Positions 33,092 through 42,505 of a DNA stretch of 64,000 bases are shown one piece after another; position 1 is the first letter of the stretch; each line of letters begins with the position of its first letter. Under the pieces are notes generated by a model, which saw nothing but the letters and a program-made list of their open reading frames with translations, did no database searches and was not told the DNA's origin. The DNA comes from an uncultured Eubacteriales bacterium (GTDB taxonomy: Bacteria > Bacillota > Clostridia > Oscillospirales > Acutalibacteraceae): contig CAKSOL010000004.1 of the NCBI GenBank assembly GCA_934477125.1, positions 124,001-188,000 on the forward strand, written 5' to 3'. A program made the position numbers and the translations under genes.

Positions 33092-34120
33092 TTAAAGCGT
33101 ATCCGCTATATCGAGTATCAGGCGCTCGGTTTTTTCCCAGCCGAGGCAGGGGTCGGTTATCGACTGACCGAAAACGTGGTCCCCGATTTTCTGCGCCCCG
33201 TCAACAAGGTAGCTTTCTATCATAAGCCCCTTGACGAGCGAGCGGATTTCCGGATTATGGCGGCGGCTGTGAACAACGTCCTTGGCAATGCGTATCTGCT
33301 CCAAAAACTGCTTGCCGGAGTTCGCGTGGTTGCAGTCTACTATCGCAGCCGGGTTTTTAAGCCCCGATTCGCAGTAGAGAGAGTTCAGCTCCAGCAAATC
33401 CTCATAATGATAATTTGAAACGCAGCGTCCCGAAAAATCAACATAGCCGCGCAGTATCGCGTGGGCGTACTCATTTCCCCGGCTGCGCACCTCCCAGCCG
33501 CGGTAAATAAAGGTGTGGCTGTGCTGAGCGGCGGTTATCGAGTTCATCATAATCGAAAGGTCGCCGCCGGTCGGGTTTTTCATTCCGACAGGGATGCCGA
33601 GTCCGCTTGCGGTCAGGCGGTGCTGCTGATTTTCAACCGACCTCGCCCCTACCGCGACATAGGCGAGCAGGTCGGAAAGGTAGCGGTGGTTTTCGGGATA
33701 GAGCATTTCGTCCGCGCAGGTAAAGCCGAAGTCCCTCAGAGCGCTCATATGCAAATCCCTGATAGCTAAAATTCCCTCAAGCATATTCGGCTTTTCGTCC
33801 GGATGAGGCTGATGCAGCATACCCTTATAGCCGGCGCCCGTCGTTCGCGGCTTGTTGGTATATATCCTCGGAATAATCAGGATTTTATCCCGAACCTTAT
33901 CGGCAGCCGGACGCAGGCGGGAGATATATTCGAGAACCGGCTCGCGGCTTTCGGCGGAGCAGGGACCGATTATCAGCAGGAATTTATCGGATTCGCCCTT
34001 AAAAACTGCGGCAATCTCCTCATCGCGCCCGCGTTTTATTTTTTCCATTTCCTCCGACAGCGGATAGCGGTTTTTTATCTGCTGAGGAATCGGCAGCTTC
34101 CTTTTAAATTCAAGATCCAT
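33092..34120 (-). CDS. aroF: 3-deoxy-7-phosphoheptulonate synthase (class I)
   Basis: Condenses phosphoenolpyruvate and erythrose 4-phosphate, the first step of the shikimate pathway. It has LLIIGPCSAES near residue 50, RIYTNKPRTTGAGYKG near residue 88, KNPTGGD and the terminal DPCLGWEKTE region of AroFGH-type enzymes. The 342 residues match. It is the last gene of the nine-gene operon although it encodes the first enzyme. Feedback type cannot be decided from motifs. tyrA ends 1 bp upstream. Confidence 0.95.
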   Translation of the reverse strand: MDLEFKRKLPIPQQIKNRYPLSEEMEKIKRGRDEEIAAVFKGESDKFLLIIGPCSAESREPVLEYISRLRPAADKVRDKILIIPRIYTNKPRTTGAGYKGMLHQPHPDEKPNMLEGILAIRDLHMSALRDFGFTCADEMLYPENHRYLSDLLAYVAVGARSVENQQHRLTASGLGIPVGMKNPTGGDLSIMMNSITAAQHSHTFIYRGWEVRSRGNEYAHAILRGYVDFSGRCVSNYHYEDLLELNSLYCESGLKNPAAIVDCNHANSGKQFLEQIRIAKDVVHSRRHNPEIRSLVKGLMIESYLVDGAQKIGDHVFGQSITDPCLGWEKTERLILDIADTL

Positions 34121-34121
34121 T

Positions 34122-35024
34122 TCATTCTACCTCTTTTTCGCTTTCGGTCTGCGGCTTTGCCGCCGGTTTATCAAATCTCGCGCGGCGTTCGGTTGAGCAG
34201 CGCATCATTTTGCGCATACCCTCGCGGTCGTCATTGAGTATACAGGTGTATAGACAGTTGAACGCCGATTTGAAGGCGTCCATTTCTTTCAGCAGCGCCT
34301 TGCGGTTGAGCAGGAACAGCTCGCTCCACATATCGTCGTTTATACGGGCAATCCGGGTAAGGTCGCGGAAGGAATCGCCGGTATAATGCTCAAGACCGGG
34401 GGTATCGTTTGCGCACATAAGCGACACGGCGATACAATGGGTAAGCTGAGAGAGAAAGGCTATCATTTCGTCGTGAGCCGCAGGGGTAAGCCGGGAAACA
34501 TCGGCAAAGCCAAGCTCGCGCCCCAGCTCCTCGCAAAGCTCAATCGCGCCCTGAGAATTTTTTTCGGTCGGGACAACGATATAATTAGCGCCCTCAAAAA
34601 TGCGTTTATCGGCATTGCGGACGCCGTATACCTCGCGCCCTGCCATCGGGTGGGCGGCGATAAATTCAACATCGGGACGCAGCAGGGACTGGATTTTACC
34701 GACGATACATTCCTTAACGCCGGTTACATCGGTTATAACCGCGCCGGGCTTTAAATATTTCTGATTTTCCTCAATCCAGCTTACAAAAATATGGGGATAA
34801 AGCGCCGTTACAATCAAATCGGCGTTTCCGATAAGCCGCGGGTCGGGAAAATCCGCGCCCTCGGCTATCCAGCCGCGCTCCAGAGCATAATCAACCGAAT
34901 CCCGGCTGCGGGTTATCGCGGCAATTCTGTATCCCTTATCGGACAGCGCCTCGGCATAGCTGCCTCCGAGCAGACCGAGACCGACTATTAAAATGTTCAT
35001 CTGTTTATTCAGGTGTATATTCAC
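34122..35024 (-). CDS. tyrA: prephenate dehydrogenase
   Basis: Oxidises prephenate towards tyrosine. NILIVGLGLLGGSYAEAL is the NAD(P)-binding motif, followed by VTDVTGVKECIVGKI and FIAAHPMAGREVYGV, the catalytic His-containing segment. The 300-residue length fits a stand-alone enzyme without chorismate mutase. A GTG at 35024 has GAGGAGG about 9 nt upstream and is chosen; the ATG at 35000 is an alternative. It follows aroA by 1 bp. Confidence 0.93.
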   Translation of the reverse strand: MNIHLNKQMNILIVGLGLLGGSYAEALSDKGYRIAAITRSRDSVDYALERGWIAEGADFPDPRLIGNADLIVTALYPHIFVSWIEENQKYLKPGAVITDVTGVKECIVGKIQSLLRPDVEFIAAHPMAGREVYGVRNADKRIFEGANYIVVPTEKNSQGAIELCEELGRELGFADVSRLTPAAHDEMIAFLSQLTHCIAVSLMCANDTPGLEHYTGDSFRDLTRIARINDDMWSELFLLNRKALLKEMDAFKSAFNCLYTCILNDDREGMRKMMRCSTERRARFDKPAAKPQTESEKEVE

Positions 35025-35025
35025 A

Positions 35026-36237
35026 TCAATCAGCCTCCTCTATGGGTATTCCGAGTTTTCTCATATCCTCAAAAAAGCGCGGATAGCTTTTCGAGACTGC
35101 CTGCGCGCCGGTTATAACGCCGCCGGTAAGCGAGCAGAGAACCGCAAGAGACATTACTATGCGATGGTCGTTATGACCGCTCAGCGGCGCGGACGGGCGG
35201 CGCAGCATTCCTCCGGCGACGGTTACGCTGTTTTCCCCGATTTCAACCGGCACGCCGAGCTTTGCAAGCTCCTCGCGCATAGCCTCGGCGCGGTCGCTTT
35301 CCTTTATTTTAAGGCGCGCCGTTCCGACGAATTTTCCGCCGTTTTTCGCGGCGGCAACGGCAAACATTATCGGCGCTAAGTCCGGGCAGTCGGAAAGGTC
35401 GATAACAGGGGGTTCGGGGCGGCAGAGCGCGCGGAAAAGCCCGCGGTAGACCCGGTCGCCCTGGAGAGTGTTTTCGTCGAGTCCCTCAACCGCAACCGAG
35501 CCGCCGAAAAGATTAAGGCATTCGGCAAACGCGGCGTTCGAGCAGTCGCCCTCAACACGCATTTCGCGGCTTCTAAAGGTCTGACCGCCGGGGATGCGGA
35601 AGGTGCGCCCGTCGAGCCGGGAGGCTCTTACGCCGAATTCCGCAAGGCTTTTTAAAGTAAGCCCGATATAGGATGCGCTTTCCATATTTCCGGAAACCGA
35701 AATAACGCTTTCTGCCGGCAGCCGGGGGAGCGCGAAAAGCATACCGCTTATAAACTGGCTCGAAACGCTGCCGTTTATCTCGAATTTTCCGGCTTTCAGC
35801 GGTCCGCAGACCGTAACGCAGCCGTTTTCCCGGCTGAAAGGCAGTCCCTGCTCCTTGCAGATTTCCTCATAAATACCGAGCGGCCGCTGCATCAGTCTGC
35901 CGCGGCCCGAAAGGGAGACAGGCGCGCCGCTCAAAAGGCTCAGCGGCAGCAGAAAGCGCAGGGTGCTGCCGCTCTCGCCGCAGTCGAGCAAAGGGCGGCG
36001 GGGCGGCGCAAAGGGGTTAAGACCGCCGATAACAACGCGGTTTTCCGATATATCGACCTCGGCGCCGAGACGGGAAAGGCAGGAAAGGGTAGCCTTTATA
36101 TCCTCCGAAAAATCGACCCCCGAAATCTCGCTGCGCTCCGAGAGGGCCGCGCAGATGAGCAGTCTGTGCGCCATACTTTTTGAGGGCGGCGCGGTTATTT
36201 TTCCTGCCGCCTTATGGGGAGCTATTCTGACAGTCAT
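35026..36237 (-). CDS. aroA: 3-phosphoshikimate 1-carboxyvinyltransferase (EPSP synthase)
   Basis: Transfers the enolpyruvyl group of PEP to shikimate 3-phosphate. PPSKSMAHRLLICAAL near residue 17, LLDCGESGSTLRFLLPL near residue 84, and KESDRAEAMREELAKLG near residue 308 are the EPSP synthase signatures. The 403 residues are on the short side but complete. It overlaps aroQ by 4 bp. Confidence 0.95.
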   Translation of the reverse strand: MTVRIAPHKAAGKITAPPSKSMAHRLLICAALSERSEISGVDFSEDIKATLSCLSRLGAEVDISENRVVIGGLNPFAPPRRPLLDCGESGSTLRFLLPLSLLSGAPVSLSGRGRLMQRPLGIYEEICKEQGLPFSRENGCVTVCGPLKAGKFEINGSVSSQFISGMLFALPRLPAESVISVSGNMESASYIGLTLKSLAEFGVRASRLDGRTFRIPGGQTFRSREMRVEGDCSNAAFAECLNLFGGSVAVEGLDENTLQGDRVYRGLFRALCRPEPPVIDLSDCPDLAPIMFAVAAAKNGGKFVGTARLKIKESDRAEAMREELAKLGVPVEIGENSVTVAGGMLRRPSAPLSGHNDHRIVMSLAVLCSLTGGVITGAQAVSKSYPRFFEDMRKLGIPIEEAD

Positions 36238-36674
36238 TTTTTATCACCGTTTTTTCCGAGAAGAATATCGACCGCGTCGCAGTAGCCGTCGAATCCGCGC
36301 CCGATAATTGTCGCAACACAGGCGGCGCGGATATAGCTTATCTGACGGAAGGTTTCCCTTTTTGAAAGCTCGCTTATATGCACCTCGACCGTCGGTATTC
36401 CGACCGCCCTTACCGCGTCCGGCAGAGCCACGCTCGTATGGGTATAGGCGCCGGGGTTTATTATTATTCCGTCGATATTTCCGTAGGCTTTCTGAATTTC
36501 GTCTACCAAATCGCCCTCATGGTTCGACTGGTAAAAGCGCACCTCTGCTCCGCGCGCGGCGCAGAAGTCCTCAATTTTCCGGCAGAGGTCGGCATAGGTC
36601 GCGCTGCCGTAGATTTCAGGCTCGCGGACGCCGAGCATATTGAGATTAGGTCCGTTTATAACCAGTATTTTCAT
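36234..36674 (-). CDS. aroQ: type II 3-dehydroquinate dehydratase
   Basis: Converts dehydroquinate to dehydroshikimate through the trans mechanism. VINGPNLNMLGVREPEIYG at the N-terminus, the catalytic Tyr/Arg segment, GIIINPGAYTHTSVALPDA and VEVHISELSKRETFRQ are all typical. The 146 residues are standard. Overlaps aroA and the aroE-aroK fusion by 4 bp each. Confidence 0.95.
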   Translation of the reverse strand: MKILVINGPNLNMLGVREPEIYGSATYADLCRKIEDFCAARGAEVRFYQSNHEGDLVDEIQKAYGNIDGIIINPGAYTHTSVALPDAVRAVGIPTVEVHISELSKRETFRQISYIRAACVATIIGRGFDGYCDAVDILLGKNGDKK

Positions 36675-37906
36675 TTTCCCGCCGCCTTTTTAATCTGATT
36701 TAAATTTTCTTCCAAATCGCCCTCGCAGACCGCTCTTTCGCCTGCCGCAAGATAAAGCGGACGGCGCGCGGCGTAAATCTTTCCGAGCTTTTCGCGGCTG
36801 TCGGAAAGAGGGCGGTCGCCGGTTACGGCAAGGCTCTCAAGAGGGCGGTCGACGAATATTATTTTTCCGTTTTCTCTGAGCGCGCGCATATTTTCCTCTC
36901 TTAAAACCGCGCCGCCGCCGGTTGAGATAACCGCGCTCTGGCAGGCGGCAAGCCGGGCGATAACCGCGCTTTCGGCATCGCGGAAGCGGCTTTCTCCCTC
37001 GCCTGAGATTATCTGAGCCGGAGTTTTTCCGGTATCGCGCAGGATTTCCTCATCGGTATCCAGAAATTCAAAGCCCAAATCATCGGCAAGCCGTTTTCCG
37101 AGGGTCGATTTTCCGCAGCCCGGCATACCTACAAGCACGACGTTTTCCTTTTTATCAGCCATTTTCCGCCAGACGCGGCAGCAGGTGTCCTCAGGGAGGG
37201 TCTGCCCGGTAAAAAGCTCGGCGGCGGCAACCGCCTGGGCAACGAGCATATAAAGTCCGCCCGACGCCGGAATACCGCGTTCAAGAGCCGAGACGACCAG
37301 CGCGGAGCGCAGGGGATTATAAACCGCATCCGCAACGCCGGAAAGTCCGCCGAAACGGGAAATATCCAGCGCGGCGCTCCCTCTGTTCGGGAACATTCCG
37401 CAGGGGGTAGTGTTGATTATGACCCCGGCATCGCTGTGGATCCGGTAAGCCTCGTCGTAGGCTATGCAGTCCGCTTCTCCTGACCGGGAAAGGCGGTAAA
37501 TTTCGCGCGCTCCGAGAGCCGAGGCCACAGCCGCCGCGGTTCTTGATGTTCCTCCGCCGCCTGCGATAAGCACCTTTTTGCCCGAAAGCTCAATTCCGTT
37601 ATGCTTTAAAAGCGAGGTCATACCGAAAAAGTCGGTATTATAGCCGTAAAGTCTGCCGGAGCGGTTTACAATCGTATTGACCGCGCCTATTTTCTCTGCG
37701 GCGGCATCTATTTCGTCCAAAAACGGAATAACCGCCTGTTTATAGGGTATTGTAACGTTTATCGCCCGAAAATCCCGCTTTTTGAAAAATCCGGTCAGCT
37801 CGCTTTCCGAAAGCTCGCAAAGCTCATAATCATAATCGAAAAGATAGGAATGAATTTCCTTTGAAAAGCTATGAACAAGTCTTTTTCCGATACAGCCGTA
37901 TTCCAT
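36671..37906 (-). CDS. aroE-aroK: shikimate dehydrogenase-shikimate kinase fusion (AroE-AroK)
   Basis: Residues 1-245 form shikimate dehydrogenase (YGCIGKRLVHSFSKEIHSYL; NVTIPYKQAVIPFLDEID; NTDFFGMTSLL; VLIAGGGGTSRTAAAVA). Residues about 255-411 form shikimate kinase with P-loop VLVGMPGCGKSTLGKRL, FLDTDEEILRDTG, ISTGGGAVLREEN and GDRPLSD. The two domains are in one frame across a short linker (CCRVWRKMADKKEN). The enzymes catalyse consecutive steps. The ATG at 37906 overlaps the aroC stop by one base; the longer frame is rejected. Confidence 0.93.
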   Translation of the reverse strand: MEYGCIGKRLVHSFSKEIHSYLFDYDYELCELSESELTGFFKKRDFRAINVTIPYKQAVIPFLDEIDAAAEKIGAVNTIVNRSGRLYGYNTDFFGMTSLLKHNGIELSGKKVLIAGGGGTSRTAAAVASALGAREIYRLSRSGEADCIAYDEAYRIHSDAGVIINTTPCGMFPNRGSAALDISRFGGLSGVADAVYNPLRSALVVSALERGIPASGGLYMLVAQAVAAAELFTGQTLPEDTCCRVWRKMADKKENVVLVGMPGCGKSTLGKRLADDLGFEFLDTDEEILRDTGKTPAQIISGEGESRFRDAESAVIARLAACQSAVISTGGGAVLREENMRALRENGKIIFVDRPLESLAVTGDRPLSDSREKLGKIYAARRPLYLAAGERAVCEGDLEENLNQIKKAAGK

Positions 37907-39000
37907 TATTCCGCCAGCCAATCCGTTCCGTATTTTATTGCGAGCATATCGCAGAGAACCAGCGCGGTAAGGCTGTCGGCAACAACCCGCGCGCGGTGGG
38001 CGATAAAGGGGTCGTGTCTCCCGGCGGCGGCAAGCTCGGCGTTTTCGCGCGTTTTAACGTTAACCGTCTGCTGAGGCAGGGAGATTGTAGGCGTAGGCTT
38101 TACCGTACAGCGGAAAACAAGCGGCATTCCGTTGGTTATTCCGCCGTTTATTCCGCCGTTATGGTTGGAGCGCGTTCTTACCTCGCCGTTTTCATCATAA
38201 TAAAAGCTGTCGTTAGCCTCCGAGCCGCACATTCCGGCAAAGCCGGTTCCCTCGCCGAATTCAACCGCCTTTACCGCCGGAATTGAAAACAGCGCGTGGG
38301 ACAGGAGGCTCTCGGCGGAATCGAACCAGGGCTCTCCCAAGCCTGCCGGCAGACCGCAGACGGCGGTTTCCAATATTCCGCCGACGCTGTTGCCCTCAGC
38401 CTTTGCCGCAAGTATTTTTTCCCTCATTTTTTTCTCCGCTTCTCCGCTTAAAACCGGGAAAGCGAGAGACGAAAGGGCGTTTATATCCGCGCTAAGGTCG
38501 CCGAACGGGCGGTCGGCAATTCCGGCACAGGCGGCGATATGGGTTCCGATAAAAATGCCCTTTCTGCGCATAGCCGGGATAACCAGAGCCGCCGCGGCTA
38601 CTAAAGGCGCGGTTATTCTTCCGCTGAAATGTCCGCCGCCGCGGGGGTCGGAAAAGCCGCGGTATTTAACAAAGGCGGTGTAATCCGCGTGACCCGGACG
38701 CATTTTATCGGCGATTTCGGAATAATCCGCCGAGCGGACGTCCTTATTTTCTATTCTGATACAGACCGGCGCGCCGGTTGTAAAGCCGTTATAAACGCCG
38801 CTGTCGAGCGTAAAGGCGTCCTGCTCGCGGCGCGAGGTTGATTCCGCTCCCGACGGGCGGCGCAATGTCAGCTGAGAGGCGATAAACTCCCCGTCCACCG
38901 GCAGTCCCGGAGCAAGACCGTCAACAACGGCGCCTATCGCCCTGCCGTGGCTCTCGCCGAAAAGGGTTACGGTCAGCGCCGTTCCGAGGGTGTTTCTCAT
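37906..39000 (-). CDS. aroC: chorismate synthase
   Basis: Makes chorismate from EPSP using reduced FMN. LFGESHGRAIGAVVDGLAPG at the N-terminus, RRPSGAESTSRREQDAF and DPRGGGHFSGRITAPLV are the three family signatures, and RSNHNGGINGGITNGMP is also present. 364 residues, normal. Overlaps aroB by 4 bp and aroE-aroK by 1 bp. Confidence 0.95.
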   Translation of the reverse strand: MRNTLGTALTVTLFGESHGRAIGAVVDGLAPGLPVDGEFIASQLTLRRPSGAESTSRREQDAFTLDSGVYNGFTTGAPVCIRIENKDVRSADYSEIADKMRPGHADYTAFVKYRGFSDPRGGGHFSGRITAPLVAAAALVIPAMRRKGIFIGTHIAACAGIADRPFGDLSADINALSSLAFPVLSGEAEKKMREKILAAKAEGNSVGGILETAVCGLPAGLGEPWFDSAESLLSHALFSIPAVKAVEFGEGTGFAGMCGSEANDSFYYDENGEVRTRSNHNGGINGGITNGMPLVFRCTVKPTPTISLPQQTVNVKTRENAELAAAGRHDPFIAHRARVVADSLTALVLCDMLAIKYGTDWLAE

Positions 39001-40010
39001 AAAGCTCCCGCCTTTCTCAGCTCCTCAAAAAGCTCGTCTGTCGTTATGTCGCTCATTTCATATTTCCCGATTTCGGGTACTCTTATTACGGTAAGGCGAT
39101 TTCCGGCGCACTTTTTATCATGGCGCACAGCCTCGATAATTTTTTCCGGCTCGGCGGAAAACGAAACCGGCAGGTTAAGGCTTTTAAGCACCGGGACAAG
39201 TCTTTCCCTCACCTTTGGCGCGCACATCGGCACCATTCCCGCCGCGACGCACTCGCCGTGGTAAAAATTCTGCATATTATTAGCCGTTTCAATCGCGTGA
39301 GCCAGGGTATGACCGAAGTTGAGTATCTTGCGCAGTCCGCCCTCGCGCTCATCGTTCTCAACGACGGCGCGCTTTATTTTAAGCGAACGCTCGATTATCT
39401 CGTCCATATGCTCGTCACAGCCGCCCTTTTCAAACAGGGCGAACAGCTCCGGGTCGCTCGTAAGCGACATTTTGACCGCCTCGGCAAGACCGTTTGAAAT
39501 CTGTCTTTCGGGCAGGGTTTTCAGCACGTCCGTATCTATAATAACCCGTTTCGGCTGCCAGAACGCGCCGACAATATTCTTATATCCGGCGAAATCGATA
39601 GCGGTTTTTCCGCCTATCGAGGAATCGACCTGAGAAAGAACGGTTGTCGGAATATTATAAAAATCTATTCCGCGCATATAGCAGGCGGCGACAAAGCCGG
39701 CAAGGTCGCCGACGACCCCTCCGCCGACCGCGATTACGCAGTCGGTTCGCGTAAGCTCCATTTCGACCGCCTGTTTAAGCACATACAAAAACGACGCGGA
39801 GGTTTTGCTTTTCTCGCCCTGCGGCAGAACAACCGTCCGGCTGCCGCGGCAGAAGGAGGCGACCGTTTCGGCATATTCCGCCGGAACGCCGTCGTCGGTT
39901 ACAATAAGCGCGCGGCGGGAAAGGTCAAGCAGCTCGCCGGCTCTCGACAGCGCTCCGCGCTCCAGAATTATATCGTAGCCTCCGCTTTGGGTTTTAACAG
40001 GAATAATCAT
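38997..40010 (-). CDS. aroB: 3-dehydroquinate synthase
   Basis: NAD- and metal-dependent enzyme cyclising DAHP. It contains VIAVGGGVVGDLAGFVAACY near residue 94, the substrate-binding FYNIPTTVLSQVDSSIGGKT, and RKILNFGHTLAHAIE with a metal-ligand His. The 337-residue length is normal. It sits 6 bp after pheA and overlaps aroC. Confidence 0.94.
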   Translation of the reverse strand: MIIPVKTQSGGYDIILERGALSRAGELLDLSRRALIVTDDGVPAEYAETVASFCRGSRTVVLPQGEKSKTSASFLYVLKQAVEMELTRTDCVIAVGGGVVGDLAGFVAACYMRGIDFYNIPTTVLSQVDSSIGGKTAIDFAGYKNIVGAFWQPKRVIIDTDVLKTLPERQISNGLAEAVKMSLTSDPELFALFEKGGCDEHMDEIIERSLKIKRAVVENDEREGGLRKILNFGHTLAHAIETANNMQNFYHGECVAAGMVPMCAPKVRERLVPVLKSLNLPVSFSAEPEKIIEAVRHDKKCAGNRLTVIRVPEIGKYEMSDITTDELFEELRKAGAL

Positions 40011-40016
40011 TTTTTA

Positions 40017-41105
40017 TCATCTCGCCAATTCTTTTTCGTAGCTGCCGACAACCTTTACGTTGTTGCAGCAGTATTTCAGTTCTTCAAGCATTTTTTCGCC
40101 CTCGGCGCTGTTTATGTTTCCCTCGCCCTCGGCATAGAAATAATAGCTCCAGATAAGCTCGCGGTTGGGGCGGCTTTTGAGCGCGCGCAGGTTAAAGCCG
40201 CAGCGGCCGATAACCGATATCGCGCGGGAAAGCGCTCCGGCAACGTTATTGACCGTGAAAAGCAGGATAAATCTGCCGTCGTTTTCGCCGCCGTCGCGTT
40301 TTGTTCTCGAAAAGACCGCAAAGCGCGTCGTATTGTCGTTTTCCTCGTTTATCCCGGCTTGCAGAACGCGCAGACCGTATCTTTCAGCCGCCTCGGCGCT
40401 GCCTATCGCCGCAAGGGACGCGTCGCCGCTTTCGGCTACCCTTTTCGCCGCAACAGCGGTATTGACAGCCTCAAGCGTTTCAAGACCGCGGTCGCTGATA
40501 AACTTTGCGCACTGTCCGAGCGCCTGTGGGTGGCTTATAACGGTTTTGATTTTGTCAATTTCCGCGTCCTCGGTTCCGAGGAGGTTCTGAACAATCGAAA
40601 TATCGTATACCCCGTTTATAAACAGCGAGCCGGAAAAGGCAAGGTCCATAACCTGACCGACGTCCCCGTTACTGCTGTTTTCAACCGGCAGAACCGCGCA
40701 GTCGCACTCTCCGTTCACAACCGCATTATAGGCGGCGCGGAAATCGGGGTAGGCTATGGCGGCGGCGTCCGGAAAAATGCGGCAGGCGGCAACGTTCGCG
40801 AACGCTCCCTCAACTCCGCTGAAGGCGGCGCGCATACCGTCCATCAGTCTGTGCTGCATGGCGCGGGATATCTCCATATTCGCCTGCAAAAACCGCACGA
40901 AATACGAGCGGTATTCCTCATTTTCGATAAGCGCCGCGTTTTTCGCGATAACCTCCTGCTCGCGCGAGGGGTCGAACACCTGCAGGCCGCGTTCCTTTTT
41001 ATAAGCCGCAACCTGCTTTACCGCGTCCATACGTCTGACAAACAGCCTTGCAAGGCTTGCGTCAACCTCGTTTATCTCCTTCCGCGCCCTTTCAAGCTCT
41101 GTCAT
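40017..41105 (-). CDS. pheA: bifunctional chorismate mutase-prephenate dehydratase
   Basis: Channels chorismate towards phenylpyruvate. Residues 1-90 form an AroQ-class chorismate mutase (RKEINEVDASLARLFVRRMD, VFDPSREQEVI). The prephenate dehydratase domain follows with its VLPVENSSNGDVGQVMDL motif near residue 143, and the C-terminal ACT domain contains LFTVNNVAGALSRAISV and GCGFNLRALKSRP-like residues (GFNLRALKSRPNRELIWSYY) for Phe feedback. 362 residues. It overlaps the aminotransferase gene by 4 bp. Confidence 0.93.
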   Translation of the reverse strand: MTELERARKEINEVDASLARLFVRRMDAVKQVAAYKKERGLQVFDPSREQEVIAKNAALIENEEYRSYFVRFLQANMEISRAMQHRLMDGMRAAFSGVEGAFANVAACRIFPDAAAIAYPDFRAAYNAVVNGECDCAVLPVENSSNGDVGQVMDLAFSGSLFINGVYDISIVQNLLGTEDAEIDKIKTVISHPQALGQCAKFISDRGLETLEAVNTAVAAKRVAESGDASLAAIGSAEAAERYGLRVLQAGINEENDNTTRFAVFSRTKRDGGENDGRFILLFTVNNVAGALSRAISVIGRCGFNLRALKSRPNRELIWSYYFYAEGEGNINSAEGEKMLEELKYCCNNVKVVGSYEKELAR

Positions 41106-42292
41106 TTATTCTCCCCCCGGTATTCTTCAATAAGCGCGCGGAATGCAGGCAGGGAACGGCGGATTGTATCGCTGTCGAGGCAGTAGGCTATTCTGACGTA
41201 GCCCTCATAGCCGAATGAGTCGCTCGGAACGAGCAGCAGCTCATATTTCTTAGCCCGCTCGGCGAATGCCGCCGCGCTTTTTTCGGGAGACTTCATAAAC
41301 AGGTAGAACGCGCCGTCCGGCTTAACGACGGTATACCCCATTTCGGTCAGAGCACCGTAGAAAATATCGCGGTTCTCGCGGTATACCGAAATATCGGCGG
41401 TTTGGTCAACGCAGTCGCGTATAACATACTGCATAAGGCTCGGCGCGCAGACAAAGCCGAGCGCTCTGCCTGCTCCGCAGACCGCCGCCCAGACGTCGGC
41501 GGCGTTTTCGATTTTCGGCGAAACAAATATATAGCCTATGCGCTCGCCCGGCAGGGAAAGCGACTTGCTGTATGAGTAGCAGACGAGGGTGTTCGGATAA
41601 AACAGCGGAATATACGGCACCTCGGCATCGTATGCCAGCTCGCGGTAGGGCTCGTCCGCGATAATGAATATCTCGCTGCCGAATTCTTTTTGCTTTTCTT
41701 TAAGCAGAGCCGCCAGCCGTTCAATCGTATCGCGGGAGAAAACCGCGCCGGTCGGGTTATTCGGCGAGTTTACTATAACCGCCTTTGTTTTTTCGTTTAC
41801 CGCCCCGGCGAGAGCGTCGAAGTCTATCTGGAAATCCCCCTCGCGGCATTTAACGACGCGGAGTTCCGCTCCTGCCTTTTCGGCGAAAACGCGGTATTCC
41901 GGGAAGAAAGGAGCGAGGACTATAACCTCGTCGCCCGGATTTACTATTGCATTCAGCGAAACGGTAAGGGACGCCGCCGCGCCGCAGGTCATATAAATAT
42001 GGGCGGCGTCCGCCTCGGCGCCGAAGCAGCGGCGGATATGCTCCGCTATCGCCTCTCTTGTACCGAGGTCGCCGGGAGCGGAGGTGTAGCCGTGGAGCGA
42101 AACGGGGTCGCCTGCGGCAAGGCGTGTTATAGCCTCGGCAACGGCAGGGGGTGCCGGTATGCTCGGATTGCCGATACTGAAATCGAAAACGTTTTCATCG
42201 CCTATTTCGGCGCGGCGCTTTTTCGCATACTCGAATATCTCGCGGATAACCGAGCTTTTTCTGCCGAGTTCAGCCATTTTTTCTGAAATCAT
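41102..42292 (-). CDS. PLP-dependent class I/II aminotransferase (probable aromatic aminotransferase)
   Basis: Fold-type I PLP enzyme with VFDFSIGNPSIPAPP, VNSPNNPTGAVFSRD and the lysine motif CYSYSKSLSLPGERIGYI. As first gene of the aromatic operon it probably catalyses the final transamination to phenylalanine and tyrosine, but aspartate-type specificity is possible. The start at 42292 has GGAGG 8 nt upstream. It lies directly downstream of the leader-peptide attenuator, so its expression should follow aromatic amino acid supply. Confidence 0.88.
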   Translation of the reverse strand: MISEKMAELGRKSSVIREIFEYAKKRRAEIGDENVFDFSIGNPSIPAPPAVAEAITRLAAGDPVSLHGYTSAPGDLGTREAIAEHIRRCFGAEADAAHIYMTCGAAASLTVSLNAIVNPGDEVIVLAPFFPEYRVFAEKAGAELRVVKCREGDFQIDFDALAGAVNEKTKAVIVNSPNNPTGAVFSRDTIERLAALLKEKQKEFGSEIFIIADEPYRELAYDAEVPYIPLFYPNTLVCYSYSKSLSLPGERIGYIFVSPKIENAADVWAAVCGAGRALGFVCAPSLMQYVIRDCVDQTADISVYRENRDIFYGALTEMGYTVVKPDGAFYLFMKSPEKSAAAFAERAKKYELLLVPSDSFGYEGYVRIAYCLDSDTIRRSLPAFRALIEEYRGENK

Positions 42293-42302
42293 AAATTTAC
42301 CT

Positions 42303-42362
42303 CCGAAAATAAAAGAGCCCGCAAATGCGCCGCCCTTTAAGGGCAACGCGAAATGCGGACTC
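42303..42362 (-). terminator. attenuator terminator of the aromatic operon
   Basis: Minus strand: GAGTCCGCA pairs with TGCGGGCTC (9 bp), and above a small internal loop GCGTTGCCCT pairs with AGGGCGGCGC (10 bp, G-U rich); TTTTATTTT follows. It stands between the leader stop (42384) and the first structural gene. Confidence 0.88.
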
Positions 42363-42383
42363 CGAAATACCTCTTTTGCGGCT

Positions 42384-42461
42384 TTACCGAGCCGCTGACG
42401 GGGTGTTCAGGTCCGCGATGTTAAAGAAGTAATAATAAGAAAACGCAAATGCTTTTTTCAT
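42384..42461 (-). CDS. Phe/Tyr-rich leader peptide (attenuator)
   Basis: A 25-codon minus-strand frame from ATG 42461 to TAA 42384 reads MKKAFAFSYYYFFNIADL and then NTPSAAR. Seven of residues 5-13 are Phe or Tyr. A ribosome binding site (GGAG, 6 nt spacing) and a consensus promoter 45 nt upstream support translation. Codons 16-17 (GCGGAC) are complementary to GTCCGC in the 5' arm of the following terminator, which would allow an antiterminator when the ribosome stalls at the aromatic codons. It is too short for routine gene calling. Confidence 0.85.
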   Translation of the reverse strand: MKKAFAFSYYYFFNIADLNTPSAAR

Positions 42462-42505
42462 AACGGACTCCGACACCTCTCTTTTTTCATTTTTTATTTA
42501 TTTAC

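Noticed and set aside
39987..41186. 399-residue plus-strand frame opposite pheA
   Set aside because: Shadow frame; pheA carries complete catalytic and ACT motifs on the other strand.
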